A stretch of 64,000 nucleotides of DNA, taken from positions 33,884,341-33,948,340 of the forward strand of contig CAMTDV010000012.1 of assembly GCA_947069175.1 (NCBI GenBank), given 5' to 3'. Numbering within the stretch: position 1 is the first letter of the stretch; each line of letters starts with the position of its first letter. Made by a program: the position numbers and the translations under genes. The DNA is from Scalesia atractyloides. Its lineage: Eukaryota; Streptophyta; Magnoliopsida; Asterales; Asteraceae. Of this stretch, positions 24,573 through 35,728 are shown in pieces. The notes beneath the pieces were generated by a model. The model made no database searches, was not told the origin of the DNA, and saw only the letters and a program-made list of their open reading frames with translations.

Positions 24573-25585
24573 TAAATCTTATAAAGTTCAACTGACTTCA
24601 TATGAGAAATAATAACCAACCCATGTCTTTTATTTGGTTTTATTAATGTTATATTCAATCATTCTATTTGATTAACATTAACTCCATGTATTATCTTATA
24701 TAATAGTATATTTGTTTTAAAAACCTCATATATTAAACGGGTTGAATAAATGTAATTTTGTATACTAAATAATAAAAAAGTTATATCTTTAAAAAACTCA
24801 TGTATTACATGAGTTGAATAATAAAAAGGTTAAGAGTGAGGTTTACTTTTATAAACTAAACTCAATCAAGTAAAAAACATCTTTCTCAAAGATTATAACA
24901 CCTGACTGAGAAAAGCTTATAAGATACATATCATCACATTTTTGCTATAATACAATGTTTATATATTAATATAATATCATTATCAACCTATCAATATAAT
25001 GTTAATGTTATATTAATATTAAAGCATGTGAAATATAATTTACGTAATGTTGTGTTAATATTCTTTTAATTTTGATTAATATATTAGTTACTATGTGGAT
25101 ATAATATATTTATCCAACAATATTAAGTTTGGTTTTCCTGATATATAATTTGATTTATTTAAAAGCATCTTATCTTAAATTAACAATTTAAATTTGAAGA
25201 TAATATTTAGTTAGAAAAATAAAAGAATTCTATTTTAAATTTAAAATAAGATAAGATTTAATATTAATTTATTATTTAATAAGATAAGATTTAATATATT
25301 TATTATTTAATTAATATAAGATAAATATTTAAAAAGGGCAAGAACACAGAAAATTATATAGCTCTAATGAATGAATGAATGACACTTGTCACAAGATGGT
25401 TTACTCTATTATATGGTAGTATTGATCCAATAGACAAAGAGACATATATGCATGCAACTATCACTTGATACACTGCTTTTTATTCTCCCAATTCAAGCAT
25501 TATAAGCAAATTAATTTGTTATTGAATGTTTGTAGTTTGTCGTTGAAGTCTAGTGATATTAAAAATCAGAACCGTCCATGAGAGC
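24573..25585. other. AT-rich intergenic region
   Basis: No gene is seen. Short repeats of AATAAGATAAGATTTAAT occur at 25240-25320. Confidence 0.5.
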
Positions 25586-25589
25586 TCGA

Positions 25590-26500
25590 GGGCCCTGTGC
25601 AAATAGAAAAAATAAGACTTGCATTATGGAAGGCAAACACTCTTCATTTGGGGGATGGGTCACTTTGGTTAAGGTCGTGCTTAATGCTCTTCCAACGTGC
25701 TAATTCTGTTTTCTTAAAGCACCTTTGGGAGTTATAAAACATTTGGAGAAACTAAGGAGAGACTTCCTTTGGGGTGTAAGACCAGAGAATGATAAGATGA
25801 AGTGGGTCGCGTGGAAAAATGACACCTAAAGAGTATGGGGGTATAGGTTTCGAGTCCTTAAAAGAAGCAAATATGGCTATGATCGCAAAATGGTGGTGAA
25901 GATTTAAGACGGACACAAGGGGCCTTTTGGCGAAGAGTGATTTGGAGTTCACACAATAACTCAAGAGCATGGAACTTTATACCGGTAAAGTTGTCCTTTC
26001 CCGGGTTGTGGAAACAAATAGCTCGGCTATCACTTGACACAGAAGAGTTTAGACTGGAACTTGCAGCCATGTTTCGTGGGGTACCAGGTCATGAGTCACA
26101 GATTACTTTCTGGAAAGTAAGATGAATTTTCGATGAACCATTATGTCATAAGTTCTCCAGTCTTTTCGAGTTGGAAACAATGTTTCGTGGTGAACTTGAT
26201 CATTCAAACTGCCATATGGAGCATTTGAAGGTGCCGAAACAATGTGGTTTTCAATCAGAAACGGGTAAGGGTGACGGATTTAATCGAGGAAGTGAAAGTC
26301 ATTGCCTTTCTATGGCTTCGGAGCAGAGCTAAAAGGAGTGAAATCACATGGGAGAGCTGGGTATCTTTTGATTCTGTATGTTAGGTTTGTAATCTGTGTA
26401 TTTTCCCTTTATTGTATGTTTATAGTGGTTGGTTAACAAGTTGCTAACAAACATTTGTTTGGTGAATAAAATCTTTAGTTGGCCTTTCAAAAAAATAAAA
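25590..26500 (+). pseudogene. LINE (non-LTR retrotransposon) ORF2 3' remnant
   Basis: Read on the plus strand in changing frames it gives LEKLRRDFLWGVRPENDKMK followed by WVAWKND, then GGIGFESLKEANMAMIAKWW, and later RVRVTDLIEEVKVIAFLWLR then SRAKRSEITWESWVSFD. These match the region after the RT core and the C-terminal zinc-binding (zf-RVT) part of plant LINEs. At least three frameshifts and a stop occur. The 3' end runs into CTTTCAAAAAAATAAAAAA, a possible eroded poly(A) tail. The RT core itself is missing (5' truncated). Confidence 0.8.
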
Positions 26501-26633
26501 AACCCTGAAAACCTCCTTTTCAACTCATTACCCAAACATTATTTTCTAAAAAAACTCTTTTTTCTAAAAATTATAAGTCAATAAGTTGTTTTATAAGCAA
26601 TCCCAAACACCCCTTAAAAGTAATAAAGACAAA

Positions 26634-26900
26634 TCAAATAAAAAAGAAACTTACAAATGAATATATATCTCTATACCTATTGGACTACAAACTCATATTT
26701 TTAAAACCTTTTTCTTCTTTATGTTTGAGCTTTAAAGTCTCAAGCTTGAACATTAAAAGTAAAAGAAACAAAGCAAATAAAAAAGAAGCTTACAAATGAA
26801 TATAAATATCTATATGTATTGAACTCCAAACTCAATATTTTATAACCTTTTTCTTCTTCTTTTTGTTTGAGCTTTAGAGACTCAAGCTTGAACAAATGAA
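26634..26900. repeat. Tandem duplication of about 137 bp
   Basis: Two diverged copies, each containing AGAA(A/G)CTTACAAATGAATAT, CCTTTTTCTTCTT and TTTGAGCTTTA..TCAAGCTTGAAC, at about 26645-26760 and 26785-26900. Confidence 0.8.
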
Positions 26901-27211
26901 AAAAAAAGAAAATATAAGAAAATGGAATGTTAACATGTCTTGAATCAGAGACTACTATATAAACAAGTAAGTACAGAGTCATTAGAACTACAACAATTTT
27001 AATATTTCATTTAAAGTTGTATAAATTTATATATAAATGTAACAAAGAAAAAAAATTGAGTCCTCAAAAATTTTGGACCATGTTTAATAGCACACCCTCT
27101 AATATGTCCATGTTATATATATTTATGTACATGTGTAGAGTGAGTATCATATGACTAATATGGTATTGCTAAAACTAAGTCATGTTTGGTATTGGTAATA
27201 AATAAATAAAT

Positions 27212-27785
27212 GTATTCGTTATATATTTGTGAGTGAGTTAATTATATTTTAAAAATGATTGTAAGTGGTTTTGAGTGGATGAGAGAGAGAACATGTTAGT
27301 GTTTATTTGTTAATATACAGGAAACATTGTTTCTCTTTATAATTTTTTAAATATTTTTTAAAGTGGTTGTGAGTGAAGGGGAAAGAAAATGTAATAATAG
27401 AAGTATGAAAATTATTATTTAACAGAAAAGAAAAGAGCAAAAGTAGTAATTTTTAGTGTAATTATAAAAATAAGGATAATGGATTGAATGTGAATGCTCT
27501 TATATTCTTCCTAGAGCATTCACAATTGATTCTTCATCTTTTATTTCTATAATTACATTAAAAATTACTATTTTTTCTTTCCTTTTCAATTAAATAATAC
27601 TTTTATCATATTTTTTTCTCTTTACTCTACTCACACTACTTTCAAAAAAATTAAAAAAATTATATAGGGTGAACAATGTTTTCTTCAAATTATGAATAGT
27701 AATATTTTTTCTCTTTTCCACTCACAACTACTATATATAATATAGAAAACCCACTCACATATTGAATACGAATACTCTTATTTAT
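27212..27785. mobile_element. Head-to-head pair of related MITEs forming a long inverted repeat
   Basis: 27511-27785 starts TAGAGCATTCACAATTGATT and ends GAATACGAATACTCTTA, a terminal inverted repeat. 27212-27497 is a diverged reverse-complement copy ending GAATGTGAATGCTCTTA. Thirteen bases separate them. Neither encodes a protein. Confidence 0.75.
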
Positions 27786-27867
27786 ATAGTTTGATTAGGG
27801 CCTTTCCAGTGGGTGAGCGACCGCTTTGGGCCCAAATTAAAATTGGGCCCGAAAAAATTTATAAATT

Positions 27868-27903
<36 letters not shown>

Positions 27904-28099
27904 ATATGTTAAAATGTAACATCTGTCAAAAACCGGATTTACCAAACCCGCTTCGTTTATTAACCGAACAATCAGTTAAAAATTTCGTTTCATATTTAAT
28001 GCCCAAGTTAATTTTAAACGATACATAATTAATAAGAATGTTGGAATATATAATTTGTTTTTGAAAAATTGTTAAAAATAATGAAATAAAAATATAATG

Positions 28100-28186
28100 T
28101 TATTGCCGGGTTTCGAACCCGGGTCAGCCAACAACTTCAGCAAAGTCTTATCGCACACACACTCAACCACTGCGCCACTTATGTTT
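28100..28186 (-). repeat. tRNA-derived (SINE-like) unit with A and B boxes
   Basis: On the minus strand, TGGCGCAGTGG fits the pol III A box and, about 48 nt on, GGTTCGAAACC fits the B box exactly within a T-arm-like CCGGGTTCGAAACCCGG. There is no matching acceptor stem, so it is tRNA-derived and not a tRNA gene. Confidence 0.65.
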
Positions 28187-28437
28187 CTTGTTAAATATTG
28201 GAAACAATTAATACATAAAATAAATCTCAAATTCAAATACCGACGCGCCCAATTGCAGTCGTCGGAAATTCCGACTATCTCGCTAAGATTGGACGGTTAC
28301 TTCAGTTATAACGTAAACTTTAATCACTACATCGGTTATAACCGACGTCTGAACCCGCGACGCAAGTCATAACCGCCGGAAAACGTAATGACTTTGAATC
28401 AAGTCTGAAATCCGACTCTATACATCTCGATTCCTCC

Positions 28438-28447
28438 CTATAAATTC
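28438..28447 (+). promoter_or_regulatory. TATA box of the solo LTR
   Basis: CTATAAATTC is preceded by a C/T-rich stretch and followed by GC-richer leader-like sequence. This is the likely U3/R junction of the LTR. Confidence 0.5.
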
Positions 28448-28884
28448 ACCCTTAATCCACTGGTAGCCTTTTCGCTCAAAACCGCACCCTTTCTCGGCGA
28501 AAATTTACTCGCCGGAAAGTACCTGCAAATTGCCGAAAAACCGAGTTTTTCACCTTTGAGCCTTACTGAACCCCCAGAGCTCATACCGAAGCCACCCACA
28601 CTCACCTCAAGCTCCCTGAAGACTCTCTGCCACAGGACACACGTCGCCGGAATAATCTGCTGTCACCGGAGTTTCGCCGGAGAAACAGAGGAGTCCAGTT
28701 CGGTATACCTTACGCTTAATCTTTCATTCTTTTTACTTATCTCACCTGTAATTAATCATAACACATTAAAGAAACTTAATAAAATCGACGAACCAGTCGG
28801 ACTCCGATTCTGGTTTAGTCTAACGAAGAAGACGAAGTGTCCGTTGTCTATAAGTTTAATTTAAATCAAGATATAACTCGGGTT

Positions 28885-28962
28885 AGACACACAGTCCAGC
28901 GGTGGACTGTGTGCAAATAAAACACGCTTACGTCTCGAGTTCGAATCTTGCCCCGCGTACCT
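28885..28962 (+). repeat. tRNA-like unit 1 of the LTR array
   Basis: An 11-bp perfect hairpin CACACAGTCCA / TGGACTGTGTG with a GCGG loop takes the place of a tRNA D arm. About 30 nt later comes a T-arm-like CGAGTTCGAATCTTG. It ends with GCGTACC. Confidence 0.65.
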
Positions 28963-29036
28963 TCGTCCTAATAAAAATGTTCCTTTTTTATAACCGAACC
29001 GGAGTCACTGCGTAAGATGTTAAGTTTAATAAAAAC

Positions 29037-29130
29037 CGGTATAATAACCAAGATAGACACACAGTCCAGTGGTGGACTGTGTGAATGTTTAACCACACGT
29101 CACGAGTTCGAGTCCGGACTACCGCACCGG
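29037..29130 (+). repeat. tRNA-like unit 2 of the LTR array
   Basis: The same 11-bp hairpin with an AGTGG-type loop is followed by CACGAGTTCGAGTCC (B-box-like) and CGCACC. It starts about 153 bp after unit 1. Confidence 0.65.
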
Positions 29131-29220
29131 TCCGGACAATTATTAAACTTTTTATTTAAGACAGAAATGAAAATATTTAGTTTGTATATAAGTATAATAA
29201 AAATCAGTTTATTTAACAAG

Positions 29221-29300
29221 TTAGACACACAGTCCAGCGGTGGACTGTGTGTTAACCTAAACCACAGGTCTCGGGTTCGAGACCTGTGGAGCGCACCGAG
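29221..29300 (+). repeat. tRNA-like unit 3 of the LTR array, two perfect hairpins
   Basis: Hairpin 1 at 29225-29252 has a 12-bp perfect stem and a GCGG loop. Hairpin 2 at 29262-29289 has a 12-bp perfect stem (CCACAGGTCTCG) and a GGTT loop that includes the B-box-like GGGTTCGAGACC. Confidence 0.7.
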
Positions 29301-29390
29301 TCGTTAGATTAAAATCGTTTTTAAAAATAAATGATTTTCTGTTTAATTCAATTAATATATAAATATAATTAAAAACAGAAATATTTCGGG

Positions 29391-29465
29391 TTAGACACGT
29401 AGCTCAGTTGGTAGAGCTGCGTGCACGCGTACGGGAGGTCTCGGGTTCGAGCCTCACCCAACGCA
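29391..29465 (+). repeat. tRNA-like unit 4 of the LTR array, with canonical A and B boxes
   Basis: TAGCTCAGTTGG (29400-29411) and its D-arm context GTAGAGC match genuine tRNA D arms. GGTTCGAGCC (29444-29453) is a good B box at normal tRNA spacing. The anticodon arm and acceptor stem do not fold convincingly, so it is not called as a functional tRNA. Confidence 0.65.
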
Positions 29466-29890
29466 CACAATTACACATACGAACCGGTCAACAGTCAAAG
29501 TCAATGGTCAACGGTCAAAAAGTCAACATTTTTTTATTATTTTTATTTATTTATTTTATTTAAAAATCAATTAAAAATACTTAAAAATAACATTTTTAGG
29601 GTTAGAAAATAGCCTTAAACTCACAAAAATACATCCAACAATTCTACTAAAATTGATTAATAAAATCCGTTACTTATCGAACCATTATGCCATTATCTAT
29701 GTTAGTTTCACTCGTGATTAAAACCAACTTCGTGCGCATTCAACATCGTCAACCGAACGCACCCAATGTGAGTGAATCTTACAACTCCCCTTTTTAATTA
29801 CACGTTTTGGGGTGTGTCATGTGTCATAAAATTAACTCGTTTATTTAAACTTGTGCCATACCATATTGTGATCTAAACTTAGATTGTATA

Positions 29891-30180
29891 TATTGCTTGT
29901 AGTTATGTACTTCATTTTGTCAATTTATATACAATTCATTCATTAGGCCCATCAGTTCCTCGTGAGAGACGAGTTGAGTAACGCGCGCCTCAAAATAAAT
30001 CCATTATTGTCCGTGTGTGTATTATTTAGTTTATGTTGTTTGTAGTTATATATTTCATATTGTCAAGTATATGCAAATCATTCATTAGGCCTATCAGTTC
30101 CTCGTGAGAGACGAGTTGAGCAACGCGTGCCTCAAAACGATCCATTATTGTTCATGTGTGCATTATTAAATATTAATTGA
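29891..30180. repeat. Tandem duplication of about 142 bp
   Basis: Two copies each contain CATTCATTAGGCC(C/T)ATCAG and the hairpin CTCGTGAGAGACGAG followed by ACGCG(C/T)GCCTCAAAA, offset by 142-143 bp. It lies inside the solo LTR. Confidence 0.9.
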
Positions 30181-30890
30181 TTGATGAATAAGTTTACATC
30201 TATTTTTACTCATGTGTGGTTGTGCACTTTATTTTGTAATCAATTAAATAAACTTGTTCAAATGTTTTTCATAGGATTCACTCGCCAACTTTTTGTTGAT
30301 CCAAAAACCATTTTTACACATGATACAGGTGAACAGGATGAAGCAAGGAAAACATAGGAAATGCCTTAGAAGAAAACAATGAAGCCTAGATTGATGTTTA
30401 GGACATGATGTAATATTGATTGTAATTTTCCATTAAAGTGTATTAATGAATATGAAACGTTAAAATAAATGTCATGAGCTTTGATGATAACCCAATCATG
30501 CCCCGATCACCTTTTCCGCTGCGGGTCGGGGTGTGACATAAAATGAGAACCAACTTAAGTTATGAGAACCGTGAGAACTAGGTCATCTAAAAGGTTTTTC
30601 TGAATTTTTTTCTCAAAAGTCATAAAAAATCACTTGTTTCAGCAAAAAAAAAAAGTTAAAAAAAATATCGCATACCCACATTTACATAAGGCGTAAAAAA
30701 AATATTTATCTTCGTACAAAAGTTACACGAGCGGGTAAAAAAACTTGCGTCAGCCAAAACTACTGACTCGGCAATTTATTTTTACTTTTTTACTGATGTG
30801 TTTATAATATTTTCATCTACGTTTGTGCAAAAAAAATTGGCCCAACTCGCGCGGGAAGAAAAAGGTCTCACAGTTTTCACAACTCGTGCT

Positions 30891-30940
<50 letters not shown>

Positions 30941-30946
30941 TAAACG

Positions 30947-31697
30947 GGATGAGGAGAAAATGTATAAAAGTGTGAAAACGGTGATAACGATTTTTAACCA
31001 TAAGATCTTTGTGATTTATGACTAAGATCATACAATGACATTTTTGTAAATAATGGAAACCTTAGTACTACCAGGAGGGGTAAAATTGGAAGATCCAAAC
31101 AATGATTCACACGCTAATCACATGCTATTTTCCCCTATCATATTTAAACGCCAATAACTTTTATATGCGTGATTATTTTTCTAAAAAAGTTACCCCATAA
31201 AACTTATTATTTTTTATCTTTGCAACGAGTATAGTATTGATATATTTTTTGAAAAATAATGAACTGGGTTTTTTATAACGTTTTGAACTTGTTTCTTTAT
31301 GGCGTTTTAAACTTCGGTTTTATGGCGTTTTTCTGAAGTGGGTGTTTTTATGGCGTTTTTCTGAACTGTGTGTTTTATGGCGTTTTTATTAGTTCATGTA
31401 ATTTTTTATTTTAAAAGTATAGTAATAGTATACTCGTTGGAAAGATAATAAAACACTCAATTTTATGGTGTAATTTAAAAAAACAATAATCACGTATAAA
31501 AAAGTTACGGAAATTTAAAAAGGATGGTGAAATATGGTTGTGACTTGTATGTGGATGGTTTTTTGTATGTGAGTGGCATATGTATGGACTTTTTGACAAT
31601 ATTACCCGTAGTATAAGTTAGCACTAACGCTACATGTCAACACCAAAATCGTTCTCATCGTTTTCACACTTTTAGGTGTTTTTCCCAAATCCCACCC
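30947..31697. mobile_element. Inner foldback MITE
   Basis: The left arm contains AAAAGTGTGAAAACGGTGAT, mirrored on the reverse strand by AAAAGTGTGAAAACGATGAG near 31650-31675. A second mirrored block carries CGTGATTATT and CAACGAGTATA..TATTG (about 31165-31240 against 31410-31500). It is flanked by TA repeats, so it inserted into the central TA tract of the outer MITE. In the centre TATGGCGTTTT recurs. Confidence 0.75.
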
Positions 31698-32056
31698 CTA
31701 TATATATATATTATAAAACAATCTGGAAGAACCGTGAGAACTTTTTGTTTCACACGAGTTGGCCAAATTTGTTTTTGTACAAACATATATAAGAATATTA
31801 TAAACATATCTGTAAAAAAATTATTGAGTAGGTAATTTTGACTGATGCAAGTTTTTTTACGCGCTACCGTAAATTTTGAATGAAATAAATATTTTTTTAC
31901 GCCTTATGTCAATGTGGGAATGCGACATTCTTAATTTTTTTTTGCTGAAACAAGTGATCTTTTTTATGACTTTTGAGAAAAAAAGTTCGAAAAAGCCTTT
32001 TGTTTGACATAGTTCTCACGGTTCTCACAACTAAAGGTGGTTCTCATTTTAACCCA

Positions 32057-34197
32057 TCCCTACATATATATATATATATATTATATATATATATATATAT
32101 AAAGATCTGTATATTTTAAAGAAAAAAGCTTAAAGGATCTGTATTTATCAATAAAAAACATTAAAGCTCAATTGTTTTTGCTAATCAAATTCAGAAGCCC
32201 AATTGTTTAATGGATTAATGACTTGACTGAAATCAATAAACAAACATAATGGATTAATAAATAAGGTCCAAATATTTTTATCTCGTACATGGCCAATTAT
32301 CATTATTGTTATTATTATTTTTTGTGATTTTCGGAGATGGCACTGATACTGATATACATGTATAACTGTTTAATAACTAAATTAACATTTTAACTTAAAC
32401 CAACTCCCTTATAAACGACCAATGAAATTTTGGTCTCACTAGTTTGTTTGAGTTCATATTGATTATGATCCACTTTTCCTTGCGACCTGTTCTTGGTACA
32501 ACCAGCTACACACCAAGTCTGAACAAACGACACATTTTCATAGATTTTATGAAAACAAAATTATTATTCATAAGCGTAAAAAAATAAATATCAAACAACA
32601 TATACTTATAGCGAGGATCGCAAGAATAAGGTGACAACCTCAATGACAAACACTTCTTAGACTGCATAGTATGCTATAACGCCCCAATCATGTAGGTGCT
32701 TTAACGCCACAAACATTACGGTTGCCACAGCTGGGCGCCTAAGGGGGCTATGCCAAACCCATAACGGCCGCAAGAAGGAGAAAGAGGTGGGGTCACCCCA
32801 ATACACCAATAATATATTTTTTTCTTTTATTTAATTATTAGTTAAAATATACTGTAATAGCTAAAAGGTGAGTTACTTAAAGTCTATTACCCGCGTAACG
32901 AGGCGTTATATCCAACCACACCGTCAAATCTTATAATGATGTGTAAAGGAAGAGCACAACAAAGTTTTATCCTCGTGGACGAACTGTGGCGGATGAAAAC
33001 TAGGTTCCCACTACCTATAGTTTCACAAATAACATGCATATTTTTAACTAAATGTATAAGTTAGGTTTGTATCAACTTCTCAATGTTTACTTTTTTTTAC
33101 AATTATGAATTTATGATATATTGGTTAAAATGAAAATTCACTAATAATATAAAATCGTATGAGTGTTCAACTACAAATAAATATCTATAAACGAAATAAA
33201 TAACGTGACAGTAATGTTAAGAATTTTGAAGTACAATTGAAATAAATTATTACTTAAATAGTTTTGAGATAGTCAACTGTAGCAAGCATTTTATGATTAA
33301 TCTTTTAACTCATTGCCACTTATCTGCCAGACTTCATTAAACATATCGAGTCTGGTTTGAATATATCAAAAGGAGCAGGAGCAATAATGTCTTTTAAATT
33401 GTCAGCACTCATTTATTGCTCTCCATTTGTCAAACTTTTCAGCATTATAATCACTAATTTATATTTATACAATAAATACAAATCTCAACCAGCCACCCTT
33501 GCTGTTTACATAGCAATTTGCAACTAGCTTATGTTTGTAATTTTCGTAATTAACTTTGTAAAGGTTATTAGCCCATCCACAACAGGAGGGGGCACGATTG
33601 TCTCCACATCGACACTATTCGTGTTGACTAGACTCTTTCAGTAACAGGCTCATGAATTATTTGCTAGGGATGCGAAATAGGTGTTCAACCGTATTTTCAA
33701 AGGGTACGGTCAAGTTTTTTTTGCCTAAAACATACACTAAAATTCTTTTCAAAGGGTCTCCCACCTTGGCCAAAGGTGGGTACGCCACTTGGCTTTTCAC
33801 TTCTCTCTATGCTGTAGTCGCCCATCTCTCCTCCCCTCTCACAAACTGGCCCTCCTTTCAACGGGAGCGAGCGCCCTTCCGCACATAGGCTTGCTACCCT
33901 CTCTTTACGCCACATATGTATTGGCCCACCTTTGTCCTTCATCTCACCTCACCCACCCACCCCACCCCACGAGTGTCGTGCTGGAGATGGTTATCAAAGA
34001 TATTTGACTTTGTGTAATTTGAAACTATCCTAACTAGTTACTCTCAAACTTAAAAAAAATACAAAATCAAAAAGACTCACGGAGACACAAACTCCACGCC
34101 AAGGTATTATCAAATCGAATAACTATAACTTTGTATATAAACACGTTAACAAATATAACAAAAATTAATTCAAACTACAAATAAAATGAAACTAAAA
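32057..34197. other. Intergenic region downstream of the AAA-ATPase gene
   Basis: TA tracts occur at 32063-32101. A GC-richer patch around 32680-32800 (ATAACGCCCC, GGCGCCTAAG) may be a decayed MITE. A C/T-rich tract covers 33780-33975 (CACCCACCCACCCCACCCCA). No gene is supported. Confidence 0.5.
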
Positions 34198-35728
34198 TCA
34201 CAATGTCCTCTCAACCTTCCCATCCCCATCCAAATCAACCGATCCTTCCCTCCTACGACTCCTATTTTTCAACAACCCATATAAGTTTTTCAACTCTTTT
34301 CCCGTATGAAAACCATCCATGCAAAACACACCCGAATGGTCACTTGCCTCATCTACAGTCCTAGTTGACCCACTATGCATTAATTTTGACGGCAGCTCAA
34401 CCAACCCATCAATCGACCCACTATGACTTAAATTCCGCGGAGCCCTCGGTAACCCGGACCCGGAATAATCATGCCCCGGTTTATAACCCGCTCCGGTTTT
34501 GCCACTGTTTATTTGTAACGCGTTAATTACTGTTTTAAGCGCTCGTGTGGGCGAACCGCGGTTCGATATCATAATCTCCCCGATCTCGGCCGGGCTCAAG
34601 CTTGCACCGGTTTGGAATATTTCCTCAACTTGCGGGAAAAGCTTGTGCTCTTTAATCCCTAAATGACTACTAGCGAGATTTTTAAACGATGAGAAATCAC
34701 ATAACGGGAAGTGTATGTGGAAATCTATCCTACCTGGTCTCATTACCGTCTGGTCAACGTGATCTTTGTTGCTAACTGTGAAAACCATCACGCGTTCTTC
34801 ACCGCAGCAACAGATGATCCCGTCCATAAAATTCAAAACCCCCGATAAACTAACCGCCTTTGATTTCTCCTTTTCCGCAAGAAACCGATCCAAATCTTCG
34901 ATAACGATTAACGATTTGTTCGTCGTTTGTAACAGTAACAGTTTTAGATCAGAATCGCCTGTGACTTTTGACATATCGACGTCGTAGACGTCATAGCTTA
35001 AAAATTTCGCCATTCCGGCGATGAAGCTCGATTTTCCGGTACCGGAAGGTCCGTACAGGAGATAACTCCGTTTCCAGACGCGACCGAGACGGTGATAGTA
35101 AGATTTCGATTTCAAAAACAATTCGAGATCGGTTTTGACTTTGTTTTTGAGATCGGAATCGATCATCGCTGTGTCGATCGTCGCCGGATGTTTAAACGGA
35201 GTCGATATCCATCGGCCGTTCTTCTCCGGTGACTTCTCGGCGTTGAGGTATAACCGGAGTTCTTTCCTTTTCTGCTCGATCTCATCGGCGGTTTTACAAA
35301 CATGTTGAAGATACGAACTCAATATCCTGCGTTTCTCCTTGCGTCGGATCTTCAAAAGGAAACAATTTTCATCCATCTGCCAGTAAACTCTGGATCCGAG
35401 AAACACGTCAGGAAACATCTGCTCGCTGTTGATGACGAGAGTGATTTCGTTAGGGTTATTATACCCCGGAGAAGAGGTTGACGTAATCCAAATCACCAGC
35501 AGAAGGTAAAGAATTCAAATACGTAACAATTTGGTGAAAAAGTTGATTCTCCTGCATGTGTTGGTTGAATTTAGGGATTTTGTAAAACTGGTGTGAGTGA
35601 AAACACTCTTCGATAAACCGCCATCGGTTTTGTAAAAAGTGGCCGATGGATGTTCGGGATAACACTCGTGGGATTAACCAGAAGCTGGATATAACAGTGA
35701 AACCGCACAGTAAGATCATCAAAATCAT
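34198..35728 (-). CDS. AAA-ATPase, BCS1/AATP1-like (At2g46620-type), single +1 frameshift
   Basis: This is the only host gene seen. Likely start ATG at 35728 (MILMILLCGFTVISSFWLIP), which gives an N-terminal membrane anchor at about residues 1-20. The plant AAA-ATPase N-terminal region follows (FYKIPKFNQHMQENQLFHQI). In the downstream open frame (M at 35496) Walker A is GPSGTGKS at residues 149-156, Walker B is LIVIEDLD at 196-203, and the arginine-finger motif RPGR is at 253-256. A Gly/Ser-rich tail ends at 34198. The frames join at a G4 run (35464-35467), between LFSG and NNPNEITLV, where one extra G shifts the frame. Without it the product would be about 509 residues, normal for the family, whose members of this type are usually single-exon. 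It may be a recent pseudogene or a sequencing error. Relatives are membrane-anchored ATPases of ER or mitochondria; the substrate is unknown. Confidence 0.88.

Larger units (their letters stand above)
27915..30538 (+). mobile_element. Solo LTR (2.6 kb) with tRNA-like units
   Basis: It begins TGTAACATCTGTC and ends GGGGTGTGACA, with a perfect 5-bp duplication TAAAA at 27910-27914 and 30539-30543. No PBS, PPT or coding region is present, so this is a solo LTR left by LTR-LTR recombination. A TATA box lies at 28438-28447. Downstream are four tandem tRNA-like units (28885-29465) and a 142-bp tandem duplication (29891-30180). One further tRNA-like unit is on the opposite strand upstream of the TATA box. 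Length and end sequences fit a gypsy-type element, but the lineage is unresolved. Confidence 0.9.
27901..32056. mobile_element. MITE split by a solo LTR and carrying an inner MITE
   Basis: With the solo LTR removed, the left end reads GGATATGTTAAAA joined to TGAGAACCAACTTAAG. The right end, on the reverse strand, reads GGATGGGTTAAAA then TGAGAACCACCTTTAG. The arms stay similar for about 360 bp (30541-30898 against 31705-32056). TA-dinucleotide tracts flank both ends and the centre. Confidence 0.85.

Noticed and set aside
28097..28864. Two plus-strand ORFs (91 and 102 codons)
   Set aside because: They lie within the solo LTR leader and across a tRNA-like unit; no domain and not conserved-looking.
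29391..29465. A functional tRNA gene
   Set aside because: The D arm and B box are tRNA-like, but the anticodon arm and acceptor stem do not pair, so it is called tRNA-like only.
33652..34007. Overlapping ORFs on both strands
   Set aside because: They fall in a C/T-rich tract with no domain or codon pattern that favours any frame.
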